Shown here piece by piece: positions 57,161-64,000 of a stretch of DNA of 64,000 nucleotides. The notes below the pieces were generated by a model that was not told the origin of the DNA, did no database searches, and worked only from the letters and a program-made list of their open reading frames with translations. The first letter of the stretch is position 1. Every line of letters begins with the position of its first letter. The DNA is from Bryobacterales bacterium. GTDB lineage: Bacteria > Acidobacteriota > Terriglobia > Bryobacterales > Bryobacteraceae. The stretch spans positions 1-64,000 of the forward strand of contig JADLDI010000005.1 of NCBI GenBank assembly GCA_020846745.1, written 5' to 3'. Position numbers and translations under genes: made by a program.

Positions 57161-59365
57161 TTAGCGGATCGTGGCCTTCTCCGTGCCTAGATTCTCGTAG
57201 TCGTCCGCCACACGGACCGCAATTGTGTGTTCGCCGGGAGACACGCCGGGGAGCATGAGCGCGTAATCATGTTCGGGCGAGTCTGTCAGCCTGGTCGTAG
57301 GCTCGATTACTTTCCATTCTCCGCCGTCGAGCGAGTACTCGCACTTATCGATAGTGCTGAAGGCGTCGGCAACGCGCCATTTCGCTTCCAGGCCGGAGGC
57401 GGTGCGGGTGACGGCAAGATTTAGCACCCGCGGCGGAGTGTTATCGATCAGCAGCGGGTCGCTTTCGAGAGTTGTGGTCAACGCGGATCCGGGTGGGTTG
57501 CCGGGCGAGTCGGAGACGGTGAGGCGGAGCACGTATTCACCGTCGGCGAACGAAGTTGAGTCCCACGTGTACTGGCGCTCCCGGATTTCGTCCTTTAGAA
57601 CCTTCCAGGTGGTTTCGCTGAGGCCGCGGATTTCGAGTTTCGACACCAGCGCATCTCCATTCGGATCGCGTGCCAGCCAGCGCGCGCCGACGAAACCGCG
57701 GGCGTACGACATGGAGGTAGCAGGCTGATCGCTGCTGGAACCGCTTCCGCCGCCGCCGGTCGATCGGGTGGTTGTGCGTGTGAGCGTCGGGAGCGTCAAA
57801 CTGGTTGGCGAAGAGATGGGAAGGATGAGTGCCGCCGACGAAGCGAACTTGTAGTTGGGCGGTGTCAGGTCGATGATCTCGATCACCGGGGCCACGTTCT
57901 TCGGCATGTAGGCCACGTCGAGCGACGAGACATAGGGCGAAGCATCGCTATTCGCGGCGGTCAACGTAAGCCTGTACTGAAGGAACCGCGCCGGGGGTGA
58001 AGTGATACGCCCGGCATCTTTCGCGATTGCCACGGGGGCCCAGGGGCTCCAATTACGCGCTGGGTTTTCGAGATTTCCGCTGCGGGTCTCGATCTTCACA
58101 CCCGTGCCGGGACTGAAGGTGGACCGGAGCCTCCCCCAATAAGTAAAGAATCCGGCATCGAAGGCTTCGCTCTCAAAGGTGCCCTGCTTTTCGACTCCGG
58201 GACCGATCTCGAACACCTTGCCGACATTACCGGTGACAGCAAAGATCTTCCCGGAACGGCTCGTTGTCAATCCGGTAATCTGTGTGGGGGCTGCGTTCAG
58301 CAGAAGCGTAGAAAGCAGGTCGGTGTCGAGACGGTACACGTTGCCCTTGTTGCCCGTGCCGATAAGAGGGTGCCCTTGTTGGTCGAAGGCTAACGCGTAA
58401 ACGATCTCGGAACCGTGGTTCCACAAGCTTCTGGCGTATCCGTCCGATTCGATGCGAATGACTTCGGACCCTCCCTGAACAGCCGAACCCATGCTGGCGA
58501 GCGGAGAGGGAGAAACGGTAGCCGAGGCGGGTCCCCGGGCAGCGGCAGCGCCGGCAGAAGGGGGAGCGGGCAGCGGCGGGGGCGGCGGCGCGACGATGGC
58601 AGGTCCGGACCCACCCTGCTTGTTGCCAACTCCGGCCGCATAGAGAACGCCTTCAGGGGAAACCGCCATCGCCGTGATTTCACGGCGGCTCGATTGATAG
58701 AGAACGAACGCCTGTCCTTGTGGCGAGATGCGGAAGATCAGGCCGCCGGGCTCGCTGCCGACGTAGATGTTGCCCTGGGTGTCGACTGCTAACGACCGTG
58801 CATGGGCTTCTTCCGTGGCTAACAGCACAGTGCCTGCGCCCCCCGGAGTTACCTTATGCACCTCGCCTTTGTCGCCGGTGGCGACGATGAGGTTGCCTTG
58901 TTGGTCGAAAGCGAGGGCCCAGATGTATTTGGCTTTCGGGTCGTAGAACACAGAGGACTTACCGCTGCCGTCGACCCGATACACTTTGCCGTCGGGAGAC
59001 GTGGCGGCGTAAACACGGTCCTGTTTGTCGACCGCCAGCGCGTGAATTTCGAGACCGGAGAGTTCAACCACGACGGTGGCTTTGCCGGACTTATCGATCC
59101 GGGTCAGCTTCGATTTGGAATCCTGGCCGCTGCCGCCCACATAGACATTGCCCTTCGAGTCTTCAACCACGGCCCACAGATAATTGGCCATTGCGTCGTA
59201 CAGCTCTTTCGACTGCGGCGCCAGGGTCAGCCGTCCGTCGCTGCGAAGGGCGATGTTCTTGAGCGTTCCCTTTTCGAAGTCGGCTTGGGAGGCCTGTTCC
59301 CAGAATTTCGTAGTTGCCGCGCCGCACACCATCGTGGCGCAAAAAAGGCCAATCCACTTTTTCAT
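57161..59365 (-). CDS. exported beta-propeller protein with C-terminal Ig-like domains
   Basis: 734 residues. Leader MKKWIGLFCATMVCGAA. Repeats of the NHL/two-component-regulator type (AVVEDSKGNVYVGGSG, AVDKQDRVYAATSPDGKVYRV, AFDQQGNLIVATGDKGEVHKV, AVDTQGNIYVGSEPGGLIFRI) give a propeller to about residue 400, interrupted by a Pro/Ala linker at about 255-300. The C-terminal part has two beta-sandwich modules and ends with EHDYALMLPGVSPGEHTIAVRV. It probably binds a ligand or polysaccharide outside the cell. No enzyme motif seen. Confidence 0.75.
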   Translation of the reverse strand: MKKWIGLFCATMVCGAATTKFWEQASQADFEKGTLKNIALRSDGRLTLAPQSKELYDAMANYLWAVVEDSKGNVYVGGSGQDSKSKLTRIDKSGKATVVVELSGLEIHALAVDKQDRVYAATSPDGKVYRVDGSGKSSVFYDPKAKYIWALAFDQQGNLIVATGDKGEVHKVTPGGAGTVLLATEEAHARSLAVDTQGNIYVGSEPGGLIFRISPQGQAFVLYQSSRREITAMAVSPEGVLYAAGVGNKQGGSGPAIVAPPPPPLPAPPSAGAAAARGPASATVSPSPLASMGSAVQGGSEVIRIESDGYARSLWNHGSEIVYALAFDQQGHPLIGTGNKGNVYRLDTDLLSTLLLNAAPTQITGLTTSRSGKIFAVTGNVGKVFEIGPGVEKQGTFESEAFDAGFFTYWGRLRSTFSPGTGVKIETRSGNLENPARNWSPWAPVAIAKDAGRITSPPARFLQYRLTLTAANSDASPYVSSLDVAYMPKNVAPVIEIIDLTPPNYKFASSAALILPISSPTSLTLPTLTRTTTRSTGGGGSGSSSDQPATSMSYARGFVGARWLARDPNGDALVSKLEIRGLSETTWKVLKDEIRERQYTWDSTSFADGEYVLRLTVSDSPGNPPGSALTTTLESDPLLIDNTPPRVLNLAVTRTASGLEAKWRVADAFSTIDKCEYSLDGGEWKVIEPTTRLTDSPEHDYALMLPGVSPGEHTIAVRVADDYENLGTEKATIR

Positions 59366-59397
59366 TTGCTCTCCTCGCGCGAACTTGCCTGCGCGTT

Positions 59398-61269
59398 CTA
59401 ATTCACGCGAATGCGTAACGAATAACTGCCCGTAACTTGGGAATCGAACGGCAATGCCTGCTGCTGCTCGGCGGTTTCGGGCGTCTGGAATACGGCACGC
59501 GAAGCGGAGCGTCCGGTTTGCATGACGTTGGCGACCGAAGCCGGAAGGCTGGGCAAAGTCTTGTCGTCGTAGTAGACCGTGGGCCGGGCCTGGATGAGCG
59601 ATACATACAGCTTGTCGTTGGTGCGCTCCTGATTGAGGAGCGAAACGGTCTGCGGCAGGTCCATGAAGCGGTTCATCATGCCGGCCGCCAGTTGCAGGCG
59701 GTTAAGCGAATCGGCGTCCGAAAGCAGAATGCGGTGCTCGCCTTTAGGAAAGCCGGCGGGGATGTGTACGGTCACCTGGCGTTCGATGCGGCCGCCGCGA
59801 TACGGGCGGAGGATGACGCGCACGGGCAGATCGGCTCCGGCATCGACCTCGCTCTTTTCGGCGAATGCCGTTTCAATCGCCGCGATACGGCGCTGCGGCA
59901 GCAGATCCAGCGTGACGTCGACGTTCTTCAGCCGCGGCGTCCGAACGGGGTTCGAAAACAGCCGGTTGAACTTATCGCCCCACCAGCCGGCGACCAGCAT
60001 CGGCACCGGCACAGGCAGTTCCGCGGGGGCGAAAAGGTTGGTTAACGAGATCTTCTGATTCCCTTCGAGTTCGACGGCGCCCGTAAAGCGGTACGTCACT
60101 TCGTCGGTGAAGTCGTTCAACTGCGACACCGAATTAAAGAGGGTGGCCATCATCAGGAACGGCGTCCAGCGCTGTTGCACGAAGACCTGGAAGCGGAGGT
60201 CTTTTTCCTTCAGAACCTTATTGTCGTCGGTAAATGTGCGGACTTTCACCCGGCAGGGGATCATGTCAGACTGCTCGCCGAGGACACCCATGATGCCGGA
60301 GTGGCGGTCCTGCTTGAGCGCGCCGACGATTTCGGTGGCATTGCCGAACTTATTGGGCTGGAAAGCGGAGGCGAGGGTCATCACGACTTCGCTTTTCGCC
60401 ATCGGCATAGAGACGCTGCCGAGTGACAGAAATGGATGGCCGAAGGCGAGCACACGCTTGCCATCGTTATAAGTGACCGTGCCCATGGCTGTCATGCTCA
60501 TGTCGCCTGAGACGAGTACGCCCGACACAGCGTCGCCCGGATTGAGGGAGTTCTGCCAGCCGGCCGCGGGCTTCGCTGTACCGATCGTGGAAGAGGCGCC
60601 GCCTTGGGCGACGGTCACACCCATTTGCTGGAACATGGGTGAGAATTCGCGCAGTACGCCCTCTTGAAATCCGGAAAACACGAGCGGCGTGTCGATCGGC
60701 GTCATCGTGAGGCTCGCGCCGGCGGCCACTGCGGCAGAAACGAGTCCGTTGGATAGATTGAGTTGGGCGCGCTGGGCCACCTTGTCGGGTGTACGGGCCT
60801 CCGCCGGGGTCGATTTATCGTAATCGTTGATTTCGAGCATCAGCTCGATGGGCGTAATCCCGCAGATTGCGTCGGGGGAGAAAACGCTCATCCGGAGCGA
60901 TACCGCCCCAATCAGCTTTCCATTGATATAGACGGGGCTGCCGGACATGCCCCCGGCCACGTTCGTGCGCTGGGCTTTTCCGCCCATCTTGCCAAGGATA
61001 ATGTCCTGTTTGGGGCCCCAGGCGTTTTTCATCAAACCGATAATTTCGATAGGAACAGCTTCGGGCTCCGATCCGGCAAAGACCGTCCACGCGATGGCCT
61101 GCATGCCCGGTTTCACCTGCGTGACGGGCAGGATCTCGGGGCGGCCGGCGCGCGGGCGCGTCATTGAAGCCGCTTGCGCGAGGTTTTGCCGGGTGGCTGG
61201 TTGGGGGTACGCCACGCCTGTCAACGACAGGCACAGCGGGAGTAGATAGGGAAAATCGCGCAAACGCAT
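59398..61269 (-). CDS. SpoIVB-type S55 peptidase domain protein
   Basis: 623 residues from ATG 61269 (61290 adds seven). Leader FPYLLPLCLSLTGVAYPQ. An N-terminal S55 domain with GTVYNDGK-type loops and the nucleophile serine in AGGMSGSPVYINGKLIGAVS, and a second signature FGHPFLSLGSVSMPM. The rest is beta-rich, without other motifs, ending in SYSLRIRVN. SpoIVB cleaves SpoIVFA in sporulators. In non-sporulating bacteria the substrate is unknown. Confidence 0.8.
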   Translation of the reverse strand: MRLRDFPYLLPLCLSLTGVAYPQPATRQNLAQAASMTRPRAGRPEILPVTQVKPGMQAIAWTVFAGSEPEAVPIEIIGLMKNAWGPKQDIILGKMGGKAQRTNVAGGMSGSPVYINGKLIGAVSLRMSVFSPDAICGITPIELMLEINDYDKSTPAEARTPDKVAQRAQLNLSNGLVSAAVAAGASLTMTPIDTPLVFSGFQEGVLREFSPMFQQMGVTVAQGGASSTIGTAKPAAGWQNSLNPGDAVSGVLVSGDMSMTAMGTVTYNDGKRVLAFGHPFLSLGSVSMPMAKSEVVMTLASAFQPNKFGNATEIVGALKQDRHSGIMGVLGEQSDMIPCRVKVRTFTDDNKVLKEKDLRFQVFVQQRWTPFLMMATLFNSVSQLNDFTDEVTYRFTGAVELEGNQKISLTNLFAPAELPVPVPMLVAGWWGDKFNRLFSNPVRTPRLKNVDVTLDLLPQRRIAAIETAFAEKSEVDAGADLPVRVILRPYRGGRIERQVTVHIPAGFPKGEHRILLSDADSLNRLQLAAGMMNRFMDLPQTVSLLNQERTNDKLYVSLIQARPTVYYDDKTLPSLPASVANVMQTGRSASRAVFQTPETAEQQQALPFDSQVTGSYSLRIRVN

Positions 61270-61391
61270 GGGAGTAACTGCTAGTCTCATTATCGTCCAA
61301 CGACGCCAACTGCGCTAATTCACTCACCCAGCAGGGTGGGGAAACTCGCAAAGCGGCCCCGCAAGTCATTGCGAATAAAGGACGCGCGATT

Positions 61392-61406
61392 TGGCACGCG
61401 AGTTGC
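61392..61406 (+). promoter_or_regulatory. sigma-54-type -24/-12 promoter
   Basis: TGGCACG CGAG TTGC: matches the -24 (TGGCAC) and -12 (TTGC) boxes with the invariant GG (61393-61394) and GC (61405-61406) separated by exactly 10 bases. A start near 61417 would leave a leader of only about 6 nucleotides before the ferredoxin ATG at 61423. Confidence 0.65.
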
Positions 61407-61422
61407 GATTTATCAAATCGCT

Positions 61423-61677
61423 ATGGCATACGCGATTATCGACACCTGCACCAAAGACAATCACTGCATCGAGGCCTGCCCGGTGAATTGCATCCACCCG
61501 ACGCCCGACGAGCCGGATTACGAAACGGCTCCGCACCTGTATGTTCATCCCGACGACTGCATTGATTGCGGCGCGTGCGTGCCCGTGTGCCCCACCACGT
61601 CGGTATTCCCGGTCGAAGAGGTGCCGGACGACAAGAAAGAGTTTATTGAGGTTAACGCAAATTACTTCGTGAATTAA
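61423..61677 (+). CDS. bacterial ferredoxin, two Fe-S clusters
   Basis: 84 residues from ATG 61423. First cluster region TCTKDNHCIEACPVNCIHP, second CIDCGACVPVCP. The first has the longer spacing used in 7Fe/8Fe (FdxA-type) ferredoxins. A low-potential electron carrier in the cytoplasm. Longer open frame from 61336 is not supported by family length. A sigma-54-type promoter lies immediately upstream, suggesting control through an NtrC-type activator such as that at 22086-23405. Confidence 0.9.
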   Translation: MAYAIIDTCTKDNHCIEACPVNCIHPTPDEPDYETAPHLYVHPDDCIDCGACVPVCPTTSVFPVEEVPDDKKEFIEVNANYFVN

Positions 61678-62027
61678 GTTCGCCGGCGGACGCGGAGCGA
61701 TTCCCGTGCCGCCGCGATGATCTCGGGACTGGCGTGCCGCCCCCTCTTGCGCGCCGTCCTGGCCGTGCGAGCCATAGCGACTCCCACCCAGAGCGCACTC
61801 CTGGCCGCTGTCCGGCTCGCACTCATCGCGGTGTTAGTTGCACCTCATCCAACAAATTGGGTCGCGACTGGAATCGCCCGCGTCTGCTCGACGCATTCTG
61901 ACCGCTAATCTGCATGTCTCCAACAGTTGCGCCATCTTCCGTCCACGACACACCGGTTCCGCTTAGCCGCATGTTAAACCGGATCCCAAATAGGATATGG
62001 AAGTCCGATTGCTCCCAACTATCCGGA
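61678..62027. other. intergenic, no gene supported
   Basis: 350 bases between the ferredoxin and the receiver-like gene. The open frames are short, Arg- or Ala-rich, and have no start context. No hairpin-plus-T terminator or RNA family is recognised. Confidence 0.35.
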
Positions 62028-62459
62028 ATGCACCAAGTTTCCGTGCTCGCCGTGACGCCTAGGGCTGTGGATCGCGAAGCTCTCCGCCGCATCTTTTCGA
62101 GTTCGAACTGGCGGCTGGATACGGTCGACACGATTGCAGACGCTTTGCGGCACGTAGCTGAAAACAGCACTCCCGTGGTGCTGTGCGCGGAAGACATGCC
62201 GGACGGCCCGTGGGAAAAGCTGTTCCATGTGATGGGGCGGGCAAACCCGGAAACGCAGATTGTGGTGATTTCGCGCTCGCCGGACGATACCGCGTGGGGC
62301 GAAGTGCTCAGCACCGGGGCATTTGATGTGCTGCCGGTTCCGCTCGAAGCGGCCGAAGTGCTGCGGGTGATCGCGACCGCCTGGCGGCACTGGCGCGATC
62401 TGGTTTTACGCCGAACCGGTGAGGCGGGCATGGCCGCCCACGCCAACGAGATTCAATAG
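62028..62459 (+). CDS. degenerate response-regulator receiver protein
   Basis: 143 residues from ATG 62028. Receiver-like fold: VSVLAVTPRAVDREALRRIFS, NWRLDTVDTIADALRHV, PVVLCAEDMPDGPWEKLF, TQIVVISRSPDDTAWGEVLSTGAFDVLPVPLEAAEVL. The position of the phospho-acceptor (three before the Met of MPDG) is Ala, and the N-terminal Asp pair is TPR. It is therefore a pseudo-receiver, probably unphosphorylated, that could act by protein contact. Followed 14 bp later by a 37-residue membrane peptide. Confidence 0.75.
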   Translation: MHQVSVLAVTPRAVDREALRRIFSSSNWRLDTVDTIADALRHVAENSTPVVLCAEDMPDGPWEKLFHVMGRANPETQIVVISRSPDDTAWGEVLSTGAFDVLPVPLEAAEVLRVIATAWRHWRDLVLRRTGEAGMAAHANEIQ

Positions 62460-62473
62460 ACAGGACTTTCGTG

Positions 62474-62587
62474 ATGACTCGTATTTTTGAATATGGCTTC
62501 TTTACCGTACTGCTGGTGATGATTCTTTCGCTCATGCTGCGGGCCGGCATGCAGTGGTCGCAATCGGCGCATCTCGCCAATTGGTAA
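62474..62587 (+). CDS. 37-residue membrane peptide
   Basis: Short gene, ATG 62474 to TAA 62585-62587, with AGGA at 62462-62465 and an 8-base spacer. MTRIFEYGFFTVLLVMILSL begins a single hydrophobic helix of about 15 residues (FFTVLLVMILSLMLR), with a polar tail ending SAHLANW. It follows the pseudo-receiver at a 14-bp gap on the same strand and could be an integral-membrane partner of it. No similar family is recalled. Because it is short, coding status rests on the ribosome site and the hydrophobic pattern. Confidence 0.5.
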   Translation: MTRIFEYGFFTVLLVMILSLMLRAGMQWSQSAHLANW

Positions 62588-62625
62588 GCGCTGCCTGTTA
62601 CGATAGTTAATGCCGGAGATATGCC

Positions 62626-62715
62626 GGAGGAATGGGTGAGTGGTTGAAACCGGCGGTCTTGAAAACCGTTAGCGGGGTGACTCGCTCGGGGGTTCGAATC
62701 CCTCTTCCTCCGCCA
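62626..62715 (+). tRNA. tRNA-Ser (TGA)
   Basis: Acceptor GGAGGAA with TTCCTCC, long variable arm (TAGCGGGGTGACTCGCTC region), anticodon loop CTTGAAA in a GCGGT/ACCGT stem giving TGA, T-arm GTTCGAATC. Discriminator G, encoded CCA at 62713-62715. The class II fold with long variable arm is that of tRNA-Ser. Confidence 0.95.
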
Positions 62716-63083
62716 CCTGCTGCCGTGCGGCCGTCCCGTCCCACCCGTGGCTGGCGCCCCGGGTCCGGTAAACCACTGCAAACACGCACCACTCCCGATA
62801 CAGAACCGCAACCGTAAGGGCGCGGGCCGCATTTTTTCTCAATCCCGCAATCGACGGGTCCCGGCCCACTGCGACCCGGACGAAGACACCCCCACTTCGC
62901 GTTGCACCGACGCTATGTACCCAGCAATTCCTCACCCCGCCGTCAGCGATGCCACGATCCCGCAACCGTGCCGCGCCGCGTAAACCCACGGTCCATCCCA
63001 CCCCGATGCCCTGCCGCCGCCAATTTGAACTCGCATCGGTGCCACCCTGCGTCCGCCGCCCCCCCAAGTCACACCCTATTCAA
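62716..63083. other. intergenic with repeat copy D
   Basis: 368 bases from the end of tRNA-Ser to the glmM stop. Copy D of the dispersed repeat occupies 62754-62847. No gene, integrase or attachment-site duplication was seen. The open frames in it read the repeat. Confidence 0.5.
62754..62847. repeat. dispersed modular repeat, copy D
   Basis: About 94 bases matching copy C at 20635-20728: gcgccccgggtccggtaaac, cactgcaaacacgca, then acagaaccgcaaccgtaagg, then gcgcgggccgcattttttct. Lies 38 bases after the tRNA-Ser 3' end. The terminal 33-base unit occurs once here. Confidence 0.85.
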
Positions 63084-64000
63084 TCACGCGAGCTCAGCCC
63101 GGATTGCGGCGGCAATCCGGCTTGCCAGCTCTTCGACCTTTTCCTGCGTCGGACCCTCTACCATTACCCTGGCCAACGGTTCGGTACCGGAGAAGCGAAC
63201 CAGAACGCGGCCGTCCCCGGCGAGTTCGGTTTCAGCTTGCGCGATTACGGCTTCCACCGCCGGCATTTCTTTGAGAGGCTTCTTGTGCTTGACGCGAACA
63301 TTTATCAGCACTTGCGGGTACGACACGAAGCCAGCCTTCAGTTCTGTAAGCGGCTCGCCTGTTTCCACCATCACCCGCAATACCTGCAGTGCGGTCAGGA
63401 TCCCGTCGCCTGTCGTTGCGTGGTCGAGGAAGATGACGTGACCGCTCTGTTCGCCGCCGATTTTCGCGCCGGACCGGATCATCTCTTCGAGAACATACTT
63501 GTCGCCCACCGGTGCACGCAGCAGCTTGATGCCTTCGGCTTGCAACGCTTTTTCGAAGCCGAGGTTAGACATTACCGTGGATACGACGACGGGTTCGCCG
63601 AGTTGGCCTTTGCGAAGCAGATGACGGGCGGCGATCAGCAGCACCGCATCACCATCGACGATACTTCCATCAGAGGCTACGCCAATGCAGCGGTCGGCAT
63701 CGCCGTCGAAAGCGAAGCCGGCATCGGCGCCCACCGCCTTGACCTGTTCCTGCAACTTATCGACGTGCAAGGCGCCGCAGCCTAGATTAATGTTGCGGCC
63801 GTCAGGTTCACACCCGATAGTTTCGACCATCGCGCCCAGGCGGCGGAGCAGGATGGGCGCCAGTTCATGAGAGGCGCCGTTGCCGCAATCGACCACAAGT
63901 TTCAGCCCAGCCAGGGAGTTGGGAGCGATCTGAGCAAGGTACTCGAGGTAGCGGTTGTCGAGGCTCGGCTCGACGATCAACGGATGTTCGGGAACTCCAT
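63084..64000 (-). CDS. glmM: phosphoglucosamine mutase, 5' end outside the window
   Basis: The C-terminal ~305 residues; the frame stays open to the window edge (63981-64000 read ...GVPEHP before LIVEPS), so this is partial. Metal loop AFDGDADRC, sugar-binding GGEQSGHVIF, and phosphate-binding RFSGTEPLARVMVEG identify the alpha-D-phosphohexomutase fold, and GEQSGH with SGTEP favours GlmM over phosphomannomutase. The phosphoserine loop is beyond the window. It converts glucosamine-6-phosphate to glucosamine-1-phosphate for peptidoglycan precursors. Confidence 0.88.
   Translation of the reverse strand, partial: GVPEHPLIVEPSLDNRYLEYLAQIAPNSLAGLKLVVDCGNGASHELAPILLRRLGAMVETIGCEPDGRNINLGCGALHVDKLQEQVKAVGADAGFAFDGDADRCIGVASDGSIVDGDAVLLIAARHLLRKGQLGEPVVVSTVMSNLGFEKALQAEGIKLLRAPVGDKYVLEEMIRSGAKIGGEQSGHVIFLDHATTGDGILTALQVLRVMVETGEPLTELKAGFVSYPQVLINVRVKHKKPLKEMPAVEAVIAQAETELAGDGRVLVRFSGTEPLARVMVEGPTQEKVEELASRIAAAIRAELA

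Noticed and set aside
62626..62847. tRNA-Ser followed by a repeat as a mobile-element attachment site
   Set aside because: No integrase, no second copy of the tRNA 3' end and no island genes are in the window.

Overview
The window is GC-rich, densely packed chromosomal DNA. It most resembles a soil Acidobacteriota of the Bryobacterales / 'Solibacter' type. That placement is inferred from gene content: many exported enzymes with Sec or twin-arginine leaders (two amidohydrolases, two Gfo/Idh/MocA proteins, a sialidase, a DUF1080 protein, beta-propellers), quinoprotein dehydrogenases with c-type cytochromes, a CHASE2 kinase with a sigma-54 activator, several VapBC-type loci and dispersed intergenic repeats. 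There is no phage, plasmid, IS element or CRISPR array, and no 16S rRNA to settle taxonomy.

Layout. 1-660: possible decayed fragment and an orphan Phd-type antitoxin. 773-2020: exported amidohydrolase. 2101-5183: tight operon of a cupredoxin-like lipoprotein, ctaA, ctaB and a SCO protein (heme A and copper-site assembly). 5185-11786: SDR, gamma-glutamyltransferase, CBS protein, PQQ-like propeller, a small family protein and glutaryl-CoA dehydrogenase. 11822-13757: methyltransferase, two small exported cysteine-rich proteins and tRNA-Arg. 13804-18778: amidohydrolase plus Gfo/Idh/MocA operon, DUF4352 lipoprotein, methyltransferase and PL22 oligogalacturonate lyase. 18823-22042: VapBC-like pair, exported unknown, repeat-rich gap, SEC-C protein, GNAT. 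22086-26488: Xaa-Pro peptidase / CHASE2 kinase / sigma-54 activator operon. 26502-29435: GT2, thiC and a methyltransferase-like protein. 29484-34239: a cytochrome-quinoprotein fusion facing a split version of the same module.

34267-38686: transglutaminase-like membrane protein, PolX and Nudix. 38695-43480: unknown, mutarotase-like protein, sialidase, TrpB2 and DUF1080 protein. 43540-45527: NarX/NarL-type two-component pair. 45520-49322: membrane glycosyltransferase-like protein, then a fatty-acyl-CoA-reductase-like protein divergent from a PlsC acyltransferase. 49411-52576: exported HpcH/HpaI aldolase, M43 metalloprotease coupled to a small unknown protein, O-methyltransferase. 52615-55757: glcE, glcF and a second VapBC-like pair. 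55775-61269: Gfo/Idh/MocA, propeller protein and S55 peptidase. 61392-62715: ferredoxin with a near-consensus sigma-54 promoter, degenerate receiver, 37-residue membrane peptide, tRNA-Ser. 63084-64000: 3' part of glmM running off the window.

The most unusual items are the fused versus split PQQ/cytochrome modules, the exported CC-repeat peptide, the modular repeat family found in several intergenic gaps and apparently inside one gene, the sigma-54 site almost touching the ferredoxin start, and the protease/small-protein pair.
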